From assembly GCA_034440575.1 (NCBI GenBank), contig JAOTOL010001498.1:934501-998500 (forward strand): a stretch of DNA of 64,000 bases. The letters run 5' to 3'. The notes beneath the pieces are model-generated. The model worked only from the letters and a program-made list of their open reading frames with translations, had not been told where the DNA came from and made no database searches. The translations under genes and the position numbers were made by a program. Of the stretch, positions 37,401-49,398 are shown piece by piece (within the stretch, counting starts at the first letter, position 1; every line of letters begins with the position of its first letter). The DNA comes from Imbricaverruca yamaguchii (lineage: Eukaryota > Arthropoda > Thecostraca > Neoverrucidae).

Positions 37401-39274
37401 CCCAAAATGTTATTATTCGGCTCAGCACGCGATGAAATGTATAATCTATGTACATCCGCCGCGAGATAACAATTTGTAGTCCAATGGAGACCTAAGTCTT
37501 GGCCATGAGCGGATGTTGACAATTGACATGGCTACACTGCGGTGTTTTTGTTTCGTGTCGATCCGACCATTGGTTGGCGAGCTATGCCGGCCGGAACCGA
37601 GCCGACTCGGCGCTCTAAAATTGCCAATTTTCCAATGGAAGAAATTTCCGTAAAACCTACCGCAGACGGTTCATGTTAGTCACACCCATTCTCCCACAAC
37701 TCCTGTGTCGGTCACGTGCAGTGCAATGGCCTGTGTCACCGAAATTTGTTGGTGAATCGTGCCCAAGGGATGGCCAACACTTAGTATTTTCAGGTTGTGC
37801 CAAGCATGCCTCGATGTCACACGTTGGTAGTGCACCACGCTTCGACATGCACAATGGATATCTTTTGTCGTACAACCTCCAGCCACATGCTAAGCCAATG
37901 AGGTCGTCGGGCGAATTTTGAGTGCATGCCGCGAGCACAGTATACACCCCACGGCAGTACAACTCACATCACACATTGTCAATTCATTGTTCATGCGAAC
38001 GTTCAAACCGTCCACAGCAAAGTTTCATCATCGATTTATAACGCAAAAGACAACAGACAAGCAAGCAAGCCATTTTACACCAATTATATTGAACAAGTAA
38101 TGACCCGCTCGCTTCGCTGAGAGCAAATTGATGATTGTCGTAATTATCCATTTGTCTCGATTCCGTGTCGATCGTTCTTTGGGTTCGCAAGCTATGCCTG
38201 TTGAAGCATAGCCGACTTTATTCATTTATTTCATACTCGAAATATTTATATTTATGGGTGGAAAATCTTTCACGCCAATATATATATGCATATATAATGG
38301 CAACATTTGCGTAAACGACGGTAGGAGGATTACCTGGCTGACTTCGGATTACCTGAAATTAACCCTGTAGCTTTGTAAACAAAAGCAGCAGAATCAGAAA
38401 ATCATCTCACGTCGTCCAGTTTAGAGTCGATCACATTCCGGTGCATATGGGACCTACAACTACCTATATTTATTGCGCCCAATATTTGTGTTACATCCGG
38501 CCCTTACGCCCCATCGAAGTTTTCCACGATGGAGAAAATGGCGGCGACATTTTTCATACGTTTTCTTTACTTTTTTAAATCTGATATCGACGATTCGAAC
38601 TCGGGTCTTGTAGAGTCATTAACTAACTCAGGTCCAAGATGCCCATCTTTAAGATTGCTTCAGGAACGTCAACTCGTCCAGATGAAAAGATATCGGAATG
38701 AAACGTGGTACGTGAATTCAATTAGGCATTGCCTACAAAACATAAATACATTTATGTTTGTGATCAGGTTAGTAACCTGAGGCGACGGAAATTATGAACC
38801 AATTTTCCTATTTTTGTACTATGCATGTTCTTCTAACAGGCTTGATTCACTTTGTATGTATGCAGACAAATGAGAAGTTCCTTTTCCAATTTGATCACGG
38901 TAAGCGAGGAGTGGTCTTGAAAATATATTGAAATGAAGCATACCACATTATTACAATTCGGCGCTGCTTACAACACGTATGTCTTGGATTTGTGTTTAAT
39001 GTTAGGTCAGTGACCTAAGATCACTGTCGAGGTTGGCCCATGGTAGATAAATGGAGCTATTTGTGCAACATTCGCTGTTTAATTTTCTCTTAAATGGCCG
39101 GGTTTTAATTCGTCTTTTTACCAGAAATATAAATATAATTGTGTTTCAATAATGAGTGTTCTGAAAACCCGTCATTTTGAGCCTCATAATCATTATAAAT
39201 TAAACATTCGGCTATTTCGTGATCTATTTGTCGAAAGCGTTCCACTGATATCCAGCTTGCGTTCACGCACCGTT

Positions 39275-39366
39275 TTCCTGGGAAATTAGAGGGGGTCCTT
39301 AGAACACCCCACCCCCCGAGACGGGGTATGAGGATCTGACCGGAGGGACCGGAGAGAGAGGGTTAA
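39275..39366 (+). mobile_element. Right-end fragment of family A TTAA element
   Basis: Contains the family A right-end blocks CCCCCCGAGACGGGG, GAGGATCTGACCGGAG and a terminal GGGTTAA at 39360-39366. Only the terminus is present. Confidence 0.65.
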
Positions 39367-39604
39367 CTTCGCAGGAAGTTGACAATACTGCTGCGGCTCC
39401 CCTGTTTACCATGGTTCAAATGGGCTCATTAGTTAGTTAGCTAGTTAGTTAGTTACTAGGGCCACAGGGTGCATTGACTTAATTGGTGATTTAGCGCCCA
39501 CAAGTGGGCTCGAAAATTAAATCTAATCGTAAACTCCCTTAGCCAGAGCCACAGTCACCATCTATTCCTTGCGCCCCCGGTCACTCGCTGGCGACGTTGC
39601 CTAC

Positions 39605-39744
39605 CTGTTCAGCTTGATCACGCGAGCTCGGGTCAGACCGGGTCCCTCGAAGCTGAACATGCAGCCGTTGAGCTCGGTATCCAGCGGGTTCTTGAAGAAG
39701 AAGCGGATGGTGCACTCTTTGTTCACCACACACGGCTGGTCCGC
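39605..39744 (-). CDS. Tg: Transglutaminase, exon 7
   Basis: Acceptor CATCTGAACAG, then ADQPCVVNKECTIRFFFKNP through FEGPGLTRARVIKLN; donor AG|GTAGGC, ending in phase 2. FKNPL, C(M/T)F and EG(P/A)GL are hallmark positions of the second beta-barrel (TG2 has QNPLPVALEGCTFTVEGAGL here). 140 nt, phase 0 in and phase 2 out, consistent with both neighbours. Confidence 0.93.
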
Positions 39745-40149
39745 CTGTTCAGATGCATCAGAAGTGCGCGTCACAAGTTGTTCTGCATTGATTTGCAACT
39801 TCCGTTTCTCCACTGGTTCAAATAGGTGCCTATAGTTAAGAACATTATGCATTTGCACACACGGCTCCGACTGACATGCGATGGTTCGCTTGAAGGGGAA
39901 ATACTAACTGTTATGATACTCTTTTATGTATTCGTTCCCAGCTCTTGCTGTAACTGACCCTCCCAGCTGGCGACTAAATGCGATCGCGTAAACCGACCAG
40001 AACCTTGTTTTGCCGGGACAGGAGAGACCAATGCAGCCCAGTACTCTAACCAGTAACCAACTGAGGTACCAGGTCGGTAAACAGCAATGATGATTATTAT
40101 GCTGATGATGATGAATACATGCCGCGCAAGACAGGCTCATGGCACACAT

Positions 40150-40603
<454 letters not shown>

Positions 40604-40743
40604 CCGGCAAATAAGGGCAGTACAAGTTGCCAAGTTCAGGAATGCGACAATTCTATTTTTTCAATCGTAATGCCATTGTCCCTCCCTGGCAGGGAACAAA
40701 TGTGTATTAGTACAGAACAATTCACAGAATTCAGCAAGCTCAC

Positions 40744-40904
40744 CTCCATGCGCAGTTTTGGTTTGGAGAGGGCGAAGTCGTCCTCTTCACTCCACGACTG
40801 TTTGGTCTCGGTAACCCTAGCCAGTGCGTAGATCTTCAGCATGCATTGGTCCACCAATTTGTCCATATATTGGTCGGGCGTGACTTTGACCACCACGGAC
40901 TCGG
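40744..40904 (-). CDS. Tg: Transglutaminase, exon 6
   Basis: Acceptor ATGATCCTCAG; CC joins the preceding A to give Thr, then ESVVVKVTPDQYMDKLVDQC through EEDDFALSKPKLRME; donor GAG|GTGAGC. V(T/S)P(D/E)xYxxKL(V/A)DQ with ALARVxET is the strand region joining the two beta-barrels in arthropod and vertebrate transglutaminases. 161 nt, phase 1 in, phase 0 out. Confidence 0.95.
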
Positions 40905-40954
40905 CTGAGGATCATTGGTCACATAGGTCACATGTCAGCACTTGGAACTGCGCA

Positions 40955-42050
40955 GCAGCGTGATCGCGTCTCTCGCCGGGTTATACAACCGCTCGGCAGC
41001 GTGATCGCGCCTCTCGCCGGGTTATACAACCGCTCGGCAGCGTGATCACACCTCTCGCCGGGTTATACAACCGCTCGGCAGCGTGATCACGCCTCTCGCC
41101 GGGTTATACAGCCGCTCGGCAGCGTGATCACACCTCTCGCCGGGTTATACAGCCGCTCGGCAGCGTGATCACACCTCTCGCCGCGTTATACAACCGCTCG
41201 GCAGCGTGATCACGCCTCTCGCCGGGTTATACAACCGCTCGGCAGCGTGATCACGCCTCTCGCCGGGTTATACAACCGCTCGGCAGCGTGATCACGCCTC
41301 TCGCCGGGTTATACACCCTCGGCAGCGTGATCACGCTCTCGCCGGGTTATACAACCGCTCGGCAGCGTGATCACGTCTCTCGCCGGGTTATACAACCGCT
41401 CGGCAGCGTGATCACGCCTCTCGCCGGGTTATACCAACCGCTCGGCAGCGTGATCGCGCCTCTCGCCGGGTTATACAAGCCGCTCGGCAGCGTGATCACG
41501 CCTCTCGCCGGGTTATACAACCGCTCGGCAGCGTGATCACGCCTCTCGCCGGGTTATACAACCGCTCGGCAGCGTGATCACGTCTCTCGCCGGGTTATAC
41601 AACCGCTCGGCAGCGTGATCACGCCTCTCGCCGGGTTATACAACCGCTCGGCAGCGTGATCACGCCTCTCGCCGGGTTATACAACCGCTCGGCAGCGTGA
41701 TCACGCCTCTCGCCGGGTTATACAACCGCTCGGCAGCGTGATCACGCCTCTCGCCGGGTTATACAACCCTCGGCGCGTGCTCTCGCCGGGTTATACAACC
41801 GCTCGGCAGCGTGATCACGCTCTCGCCGGGTTATACAACCGCTCGGCAGCGTGATCGCCTCCCGCCGGGTTATACAACCAACCGCGGTTAAAGGCGATAC
41901 ATCTCTCCCCGGAGTTATACAACCAACCGCTCGGCAGCGTGATCACACCTCTCGCCGCGTTATACAACCGCGCAGAAGCGTGATCACGCCTCTCGCCGGG
42001 TTATACAGCCAACCGCTCGGCAGCGTGGTTACTCCCCTCGCCAAGTTCTA
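40955..42050. repeat. 41-bp minisatellite, about 27 copies
   Basis: Unit CGCTCGGCAGCGTGATCACG then CCTCTCGCCGGGTTATACAA and C. It begins about 50 bp from the acceptor of transglutaminase exon 6, inside intron 5. Edges are degenerate, the centre homogeneous. Each unit carries GTGATCAC. Confidence 0.95.
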
Positions 42051-42134
42051 CAGCGAACCACGATTCCCTAACCACAAATGTTAGATCATGTGGCGCCATC
42101 CAGCTTGGATCCCACTCCCAAATCTTGGGTGAGG

Positions 42135-42330
42135 TGAAGATCGAGCATGGTGGGAGGGGAGCGGACGGGAGGGGATTGGAGGGCAGGTAATGGAAGGGGA
42201 GTTTAGTGAAGGAAAGGGGAGTTGAGGGGAGGGAAGGGGATGGGAGGGGAGGGGAGGAGAGGGAAGGGGAGAAGAGGGGAGGAGAGGGAAGGGGAGAAGA
42301 TGGGAAGGGAGGGAAGGGGAGGTGCAATTA
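42135..42330. repeat. Purine-rich GGGGA tract
   Basis: About 190 bp almost wholly G and A on the plus strand, mostly GGGGA/GGGAA units. It could form G-quadruplex or triplex structures. In transglutaminase intron 5. Confidence 0.9.
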
Positions 42331-43307
42331 GCCTCTCCAGCACCGCTATCGGGAGGCGAGTACGGCCAGGTCACGTCATGAGATCGGAAAAGGGCACATG
42401 AAATAGGATAGAGAATAAGCTTAGGAGGAAGGCAGTGGAGGCGGCCCACATAGCTACCGAAGAGTGCATCAACACTCCCCCGGGAATCCGAGCCCACGTA
42501 GTAGCATGCATCATTAAGGAAGATGTGACAAACAAACAGGTGACAGAAGTGGGACACAGACAGGTGACAGACATGGGCGCTGTATAACCACTGCAGTTGA
42601 TGCGCCCTAAAACCCAAATAACTAACTAACTAACTGGGACACAGACACGCTATACACATAGGCGCACTATGTGTATAGACAGGCACACCACACAAATACA
42701 CACAAACGTACACCCACACATACTAACTCGTACCATACTACATCGTAACACACACACGCCCCACCAACCCACGCACACACAGTACTATTGCAAGCACGCA
42801 TCTAGGTCATGAAAACTAGCAACGCCCTATATGAATATTGCGCCGATGTCATATGCACATTTTTCTTGTCGACTGTGGTTCGATGATGAGATACGGAATG
42901 TGACTACTCACAGTCGGTCAATATATTCATATTTGTGTGCAAGTGGGTTAGGATGTTCAACTGAATATATTTCGCTAGCCTGTAATAAGTAGATCTTGCT
43001 TCGCGTGCCAATCTGCAAATTTAAAACTGTTTCGTTTTTTGTAATATTATGTTTATCACCCAGATGAAGGCGCTGGTACCAAAATGTTGGTGTACTTTTC
43101 CTGGGAATATAACGTATCGCGCCATTGTGTTTTGATTACTTGTCAATGTTTGTCAGCACCATGGTCACATTGATGCACGACCAGTCTGCAGGGGCATTCT
43201 ACCAAAGTCATTTCATGCGGTCTGGAGGGCAGGCTCATCGCCTTAGAAGCCCACATTTTCACGACACAGCCGTTCGATGTCCATCGGAATTTTCTCGAGT
43301 CACTGGG

Positions 43308-43577
43308 GTCGCGACGTAAGTCACCGCCGAACAGCACGGGGTCGCGACGAAAGTCACCGCCGAACAGCGCGGGGTCGCGACGAAAGTCACCGCCGAACAG
43401 CACGGGGTCGCGACGAAAGTCACCGCCGAACAGCACGGGGTCGCGACGAAAGTCACCGCCGAACAGCGCGGGGTCGCGACGAAAGTCACCGCCGAACAGC
43501 GCACAACTCGGGTGACGTAAGTCACCGCCGACCAGCGGCGCCGGGTCGCGACGAAAGTCACCGCCGAACAGCACGCT
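43308..43577. repeat. 33-bp minisatellite, about 8 copies
   Basis: Unit GGGGTCGCGACGAAAGTCAC, then CGCCGAACAGCGC or CGCCGAACAGCAC. Being a multiple of three it opens an Arg/His-rich frame (RGRDESHRRTA). In transglutaminase intron 5. Confidence 0.95.
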
Positions 43578-43595
43578 CAACTAACATCTGCGCCG

Positions 43596-43900
43596 TGCCC
43601 CACTCAGCCGCCGCAGACAGTTCCTCACCCGGCACACCGATACTCGGCAGCCGGGTGGGCCGGCCCGCGCCGGCCCGGTCAGCCGCCGCAGACAGTTCCA
43701 GACCCGGCACACCGATACTCGGCAGACCGGGTGGGCCGGGCGTAGGACCCGCGCCGTGCCCCACTCAGCCGCCGCAGACAGTTCCAGACCCGGCACACCG
43801 ATACTCGGCAGCCGGGTGGGCCGGGCGTACGACCCGCACCGTGCCCCACACAGCTGCCGCAGACAGTTCCAGACACGGCACACCGACACCTCTCGGTCTG
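43596..43900. repeat. Repeat of roughly 60-85 bp, about 4 copies
   Basis: Each copy has CAGCCGCCGCAGACAGTTCC, AGACCCGGCACACCGATACT and CGGCAGCCGGGTGGGCCGG, two with an extra CGTAGGACCCGCGCCGTGCC-like block. CpG-rich, in transglutaminase intron 5. Confidence 0.88.
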
Positions 43901-44696
43901 TTTCACGGCGCCACGCCGACAGACGGCTCGGCGCGGAGTTCGAGCGCGCACGCCCGGCGACGTGACCTCTTTGCACGCCACTCGACGGCGCTCCGCTCGG
44001 GGCGGCGCGACATCGAGTGTGACGGAGACGACCCGGCTGGCGGCGCGTGGCTTCGGGCACGGCTGCTCCACCGTGCAGGGCGGAGCCGATCACTCGAGCA
44101 CCGTAATGAAGCGTGTGAGTGGCAATAACGAGACGTCGGCTGGCGGCGACCGCCACACTACCGGAAACATATCAGTCGTCAGATACATCAAATGGCTCTT
44201 GAAATCGCACACGGCGTTTCAGCTCCGACGAACGTTTCAGCTCTGCTGAGTTGAATGAATGCGTTTGTGCCGGCGCATGAGCTGATCGGCCAGGCTGTCA
44301 TCCGTTTTGCGTTCCCAGGCACGAAAGCCAGTTCGGCTTTTATGCCATCCGGTGCCGAGCTATGTCGTGGTTAGCCAACCGAACTGTGCGCATTCAACTT
44401 CTTCTGTCTAGACCAGCTACGAATATTGTTTTGGTTGCGACGATGTTTCCGCTAGGCTCTTCATTTTCACCCACCAGTCATTCAGTCAAAAGTGTCCCGG
44501 GGACGATTATGTACTCCGACGAGTGTGCTCATCAGAAAGGAACAAACAAGCGTTTTTTTTTGGCGTTCTTGCTTCGCTCGAACTTACCATGCAGGCCGTA
44601 GGTTGCACGTTGAAACTATTCGACGTTGTTCGCAGGCCACCGGACAACTAGCCGTTGCAGCTCTCTACTTTGGCGATTTAATTTGGATCACGATTC

Positions 44697-45205
44697 TACC
44701 CTGGTGACCCCATCCGGGTCAGCTCACGACGCCACCTTGGTGACCCCATCCGGGTCAGCTCACGACGCCACCTTGGTGACCCCATTCGGGTCTGCTCACG
44801 AGACCACCCTGGTGACTTCATTCGGGTCTGCTCACGAGACCACCCTGGTGACCCCATTCGGGTCTGCTCACGACGCCACCCTGGTGACTTCGTTTGGGTC
44901 TGCTCACGACACCACCCTGGTGACCCCATTCGGGTCTGCTCACGAGACCACCCTGGTGACCCCATTCGGGTCTGCTCACGAGACCACCCTGGTGACCCCA
45001 TTCGGGTCTGCTCACGACGCCACCCTGGTGACTTCGTTTGGGTCTGCTCACGACCCTACCGTGGTGACCCCATTCGGGTCTGCTCACGAGACCACCCTGG
45101 TGACCCCATTCGGGTCTGCTCACGACCCTACCGTGGTGGCTCCATTCGGGTCTGCTCACGAGACCACCCTGGTGACTTCGTTTGGGTCTGTTCATGGCAT
45201 TTACC
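44697..45205. repeat. 36-bp minisatellite, 14 copies
   Basis: Unit CTGGTGACCCCATTCGGGTC then TGCTCACGAGACCACC. The multiple-of-three length keeps a plus-strand frame open (14 units of TLVTPFGSAHET and variants). No splice or start context suggests it is coding; it lies in transglutaminase intron 5. Confidence 0.95.
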
Positions 45206-45289
45206 ATCTCTGACCCCATTTCGATGGGCTCATGAACTTCGCGAGCTCCTCAACAACTTCATCGTATTAGGTCCCGGCGGATCAAGATC

Positions 45290-45520
45290 AAGTAACCATC
45301 GGATCAAGGTCCCGGCTATCACTGGTCCAGGCGATCCTTGTTCCAGGCGACCCCTGGCTTAGGCGACCCTTGTACCAGGCTACCCTTGGCTTATGCGACA
45401 CGTGGCACAGGAGACCCTGGCTTAGGCGACCCCAGGTCCGGGGTGTCCGTGCTCCAGCAACCCCTGGCTTAGGCGAACCCTGGGTTAGGCGAACCCTGAC
45501 TTAGGCGACCCTGGACCGAG
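45290..45520. repeat. Degenerate GGCTTAGGCGACCC repeats
   Basis: About ten diverged copies of a motif around CTGGCTTAGGCGACCC at a spacing of roughly 18-24 bp, between two homogeneous arrays. Confidence 0.7.
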
Positions 45521-45586
45521 CCTACTTTTTGGGGCAACGACTCTCCAGCCCAGCCGTCAGGGTGGCCGTTGTGCGCGCATGGGCGC

Positions 45587-45899
45587 CGGCCGGCGTACTC
45601 CGCCGACCGGCTGAACGGCGTACTCCGCCGACCGGCTGAACGGCGTACTCCGCCGACCGGCTGAACGGCGTACTCCGCCGACCGGCTGAACGGCGTACTC
45701 CGCCGACCGGCTGAACGGCGTACTCCGCCGACCGGCTGAACGGCGTACTCCGCCGACCGGCTGAACGGCGTACTCCGCCGACCGGCTGAACGGCGTACTC
45801 CGCCGACCGGCTGAACGGCGTACTCCGCCGACCGGCTGAACGGCGTACTCCGCCGACCGGCTGAACGGCGTACTCCGCCGACCGGCTGAACGGCGTACT
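45587..45899. repeat. 25-bp minisatellite, about 12 copies
   Basis: Unit CGGCGTACTCCGCCGACCGG plus CTGAA, nearly identical throughout. It abuts the next array directly. Confidence 0.96.
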
Positions 45900-46262
45900 G
45901 CGTGGAGCTGGCAGCTGCCGGCAGAGCTGTGGCCGACGACGGCACGTGGAGCTGGCAGCTGCCGGCAGAGCTGTGGCCGACGACGGCACGTGGAGCTGGC
46001 AGCTGCCGGCAGAGCTGTGGCCGACGACGGCTGGAGCTGGCAGCTGCCGGCAGAGCTGTGGCCGACGACGGGAGCTGGCAGCTGCCGGCAGAGCTGTGGC
46101 CGACGAGGCTGAGGGGAGAGGCTGGAGCTGGCAGCTGCCGGCAGAGCTGTGGCCGACGACGGCTGGAGCTGGCAGCTGCCGGCAGAGCTGTGGCCGACGA
46201 CGGCTGGAGCTGGCAGCTGTCAGCAGAGCTGTGTCTGACGACGGCTGGAGCTGGCAGCTGCA
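45900..46262. repeat. Repeat of about 41-44 bp, 8 copies
   Basis: Unit GGAGCTGGCAGCTGCCGGCA, GAGCTGTGGCCGACGACGGC plus CT or ACGT. It contains CAGCTG and lies directly against the 25-bp array. Confidence 0.94.
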
Positions 46263-47560
46263 CGGTCGGTTACAGTCGAATAGTCGCTGATCAGCTTGAC
46301 ATGTGGTGGTTTATGTAGCAGGAATGCTACACTTTTAGTAAATAGACTTAGTTTATGTGAATGGACTGTTAGAGTTTCACACTGGACAGCCGATTTGACC
46401 GTACTATGATAGGGCTCGTTCAGGCTTGAATCTGCGGAGGAGAACCCCCGAGATCTCAGCAATGATTGGGCTGATTTCAGAAGTCATTGCCTCAAACAAA
46501 TTATACTCGTATAGTTGGCACGTTAACATGTTGAAACTTTTTCAATGGCGCGCTGGCGAGAGGCAACAATGGACGAAAATGACTAAGACTATTTCGGATT
46601 GGGTTTGCACTTTACATCTGTTATATGGACATAAGTCATTCTTAATGATCCAAAGCACAAATTGATGTTCATACGTGCATGTATAAAACAGCCAATGGGG
46701 AGCCAGGATCCTGAGGGTAGCATTTGTTCTTTGTGATTGGTCGTTCGTAGTCAGCGCCAGAAATGCCTATCATGTTGTTATTTTTGCATGATATCAATAT
46801 TCACCGTGGGGTTTTTGATCCGGGGCGTCGCCGGTTGATTATATGAGGAAGCATCATGAGAGGTCTGAGTGAGAAGCCTCGTATGTCCAATCCTTGGCCA
46901 TCGGGTAAACATCCTCGATCCGCCAATGAGTGCGATTTATAATCGATTGTTCCGAATCCATTCCTTCCTCTCCTTGATCCGCCATTGGCAATGTGTCACC
47001 CGCATCGTGCCATTGATTGCTATGGCTTGCACAATGCATATCCTGAACAATTTTCATCACCATCTGGATCTGCCGTTAAATAGTTCTCCGACTCTACCAC
47101 GGCTTGCGATGCATTTTTTCCGTGTGTCCAGAATCAACCCCACGCTCACAAATTTCAGATGGCAACGTAAATGATACCGCGTTGAGAAGACCGACCACAT
47201 GGTGCCCATCTTTGCCTCCCCTGGATCCGTCCCTGACATGATCGGACCAAAAATAAACATTTCCATAGGTAAGCAAGGTGGTATGAATACTTGAATTCCA
47301 AATTATAGTCACATGAACAGCAAAACAATGCAAATATTCGAATGCATCTGCTGTTCCTAATTTTTCGCAAAAGTCTGTTGGAGGTGCCTGCCAATATTTG
47401 CTTCTGGAACCGCCTCTAACATAGGTACGAAGCTAAACTTTGGACACGGTGTAGAAAAAAGAAAGCTGGAAAAGTCACCGAGTTCATACGCTCGTACCAC
47501 AAAGTGTTAGGGAACGACATGCGACAAACCACAGGGAAGGGTTGGTGGCGTAATCCTCCC
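46263..47560. other. Intronic sequence, nothing recognised
   Basis: Transglutaminase intron 5, apparently unique, mixed composition. Confidence 0.45.
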
Positions 47561-47564
47561 CCAC

Positions 47565-47750
47565 CGGAATAGCGTTAATACATAGAATTCCCGTACGGTG
47601 GACAGCGCATTTAATACATATAATTCCCGCACGATGGCCAGCGCATTTAATACATAGGCTTCCCGCGCGGTGGACGGCGCATTTAATGCATAGACTTCCC
47701 GCACGGTGGTCAGCGCATTTAGCACATAGACTTACCGCACGATGGACCAC
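47565..47750. repeat. Repeat of about 38 bp, 5 copies
   Basis: Recurrent GCGCATTTAATACATA followed by a (G/A)ACTTCCCGCACGGTGG-like block, with single-base differences. Transglutaminase intron 5. Confidence 0.9.
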
Positions 47751-47977
47751 AAATTAATCGTTTCCACGGGCGGATTCAAACGTCGAGATTGGATAGGCTC
47801 TATGTCGTGGCACAAGCACGATGTTGTTTCGCGAAGCCATTGTAAACGCGGCTTGGATATTGCATATCACGAACATGAACATGTCATTAGTATCGCTGGG
47901 GATATGTCGCAATGAAAGATGTGTAATACATTCGTAATGCATTCTGGGTGCACAAGGTCTATAGTGTACACCACCGG

Positions 47978-48016
47978 CTTAATGCTAACTTTGCTTATAG
48001 CATAGTTAGCATTAAG
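47978..48016. other. Perfect 13-bp hairpin
   Basis: CTTAATGCTAACT at 47978-47990 and its exact complement AGTTAGCATTAAG at 48004-48016, with a 13-base loop. A further TTAGCATTA-like half follows. Transglutaminase intron 5. Confidence 0.85.
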
Positions 48017-48632
48017 GTAGCATTACGTTAGCAAAGCTAGCATCACAGTACAGGTCGACGGAACCTGATACGTCTTCGGGAATTTGCTGAAGCTTACGGA
48101 TGAATTCAACTGTTCAGAAGCATTGTGCATTTAGTCAATGGCTGGACCAGTCACGGATATCTGTGTCACGCTTGCCGTGAAAATTAGGGTATGGTCTAAG
48201 ACAGGATCAATGCGAAGACAGGGTAAACTATTTTGGTATAATTTCAGATATTGGTGTGATTGGTATGAATGGTGAATCTGGACATTGGTCAAACAAAACA
48301 CTTCGCTTCGCAAAACGTCTCTGCACGTCCAAAATAGCAATGCGTGGCAAAACGGTCACGAGACACAGCTTTTGAACTGGAGCGGCATTTCTCACCGCCC
48401 CGATATAGAATGTAAAAATCCTGATTGTAAGGTCCGGACTGTAAACTCCAAAAGCATCGGGCACATAACTCGGCTTTGCACGTCAGCTAATACCAGTGCG
48501 CCCGACGTGCTGACACAGTGGCTACCTTCAGAACGCTGGTGATTTTTTCCCCATCCAGCAAGCAACAGACCAGTTCCACCACCGCTGAAGAAACCTAGGT
48601 ACAGTTCTAAACACGAAAGCCGAGCCACTCAC

Positions 48633-48756
48633 TTTGCCCGGGCTGCAAGACGAAGTCCACCGGTTCGTGCAGTATGTCCATCGCCTTAACGCCGGTGTAG
48701 TAGATGCTGCTGGCGTGCAGGGACGCTTTGATGGTGCGGGGTTCGACCGCCTTGTT
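48633..48756 (-). CDS. Tg: Transglutaminase, exon 5
   Basis: Acceptor GGTGACCGACAG, then NKAVEPRTIKASLHASSIYY through EPVDFVLQPGQ; donor CAAA|GTGAGT, ending in phase 1. YYTGV followed after about a dozen residues by a basic or acidic-rich strand is typical of the first beta-barrel. 124 nt, phase 0 in, phase 1 out. The acceptor side is the start of a tandem array. Confidence 0.93.
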
Positions 48757-48762
48757 CTGTCG

Positions 48763-49005
48763 GTCACCACCAGATGTCAGTGTCAGTACCCGTGATCAGT
48801 ACTGCGCTCCAGTACAAAGCATCACCAGCTGTCACGGAACACATGCAGGACTCGTGTTCAGTAGTGCGCTCCAATACAGAACACCATCAGATGTCAGTGA
48901 ACACATGCAGGACCGTACTGTGCTACAATAAAGAACACCACCAGATGCCGCGGAACACGAGCAAAACTCGTGATCGGTTCTGCGCTGCAATAAAGGCCGG
49001 GCTAT
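48763..49005. repeat. Repeat of about 55-62 bp, 4 copies, at the exon 5 acceptor
   Basis: CACCACCAGATGTCAGTG-like starts occur near 48764, 48821, 48883 and 48937, followed by GTGCGCTCCAATACA-like ends. The first copy begins only about 7 bp upstream (minus strand) of the exon 5 acceptor AG, so the array includes the polypyrimidine and branch-point zone. Confidence 0.8.
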
Positions 49006-49070
49006 ATTCGACACCAACGGTGAGTAGGCGAGTTCAAGTCTAAAGTGCGCCATTTGGTGATGCTGAGTAG

Positions 49071-49322
49071 ATGACGGCATGGCTGAGTTGTCAAGTGACA
49101 GTAGTGAGCGGATGGGTGAGTTGTCAAGTGGCAGTAGTGAGCAGATGGCTGAGTTGTCAAGTGGCAGTAGTGAGCAGATGGCTGAGTTGTCAAGTGGCAG
49201 TAGTGAGCAGATGGGTGAGTTGTCAAGTGGCAGTAGTGAGCAGATGGCTGAGTTGTCAAGTGGCAGTAGTGAGCAGATGGCTGAGTTGTCAAGTGGCAGT
49301 AGTGAGCAGATGGGTGAATCGT
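49071..49322. repeat. 33-bp minisatellite, about 7.5 copies
   Basis: Unit GAGTTGTCAAGTGGCAGTAG then TGAGCAGATGGCT, with GGGT/GGCT variants. Open in several frames (AELSSGSSEQM) because the unit is a multiple of three. Transglutaminase intron 4. Confidence 0.95.
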
Positions 49323-49398
49323 GTAGCGATGTTCGGGACTACACAATATGGTGAATATGATAAGATGAAATGGTTTGGAGAAGAAAATCGTAGATTAC

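Noticed and set aside
42135..42330. Coding ORF in the Pro/Ser-rich complement
   Set aside because: The frame is open only because the strand is polypurine/polypyrimidine.
44626..45213. Plus-strand 195-codon repeat protein (TLVTPFGSAHET units)
   Set aside because: A 36-bp minisatellite inside a minus-strand intron; the opposite strand is open too, and there is no start or splice context.
45469..46263. Minus-strand 264-codon ORF
   Set aside because: Arises from the abutting 25-bp and 43-bp arrays in the transglutaminase intron.
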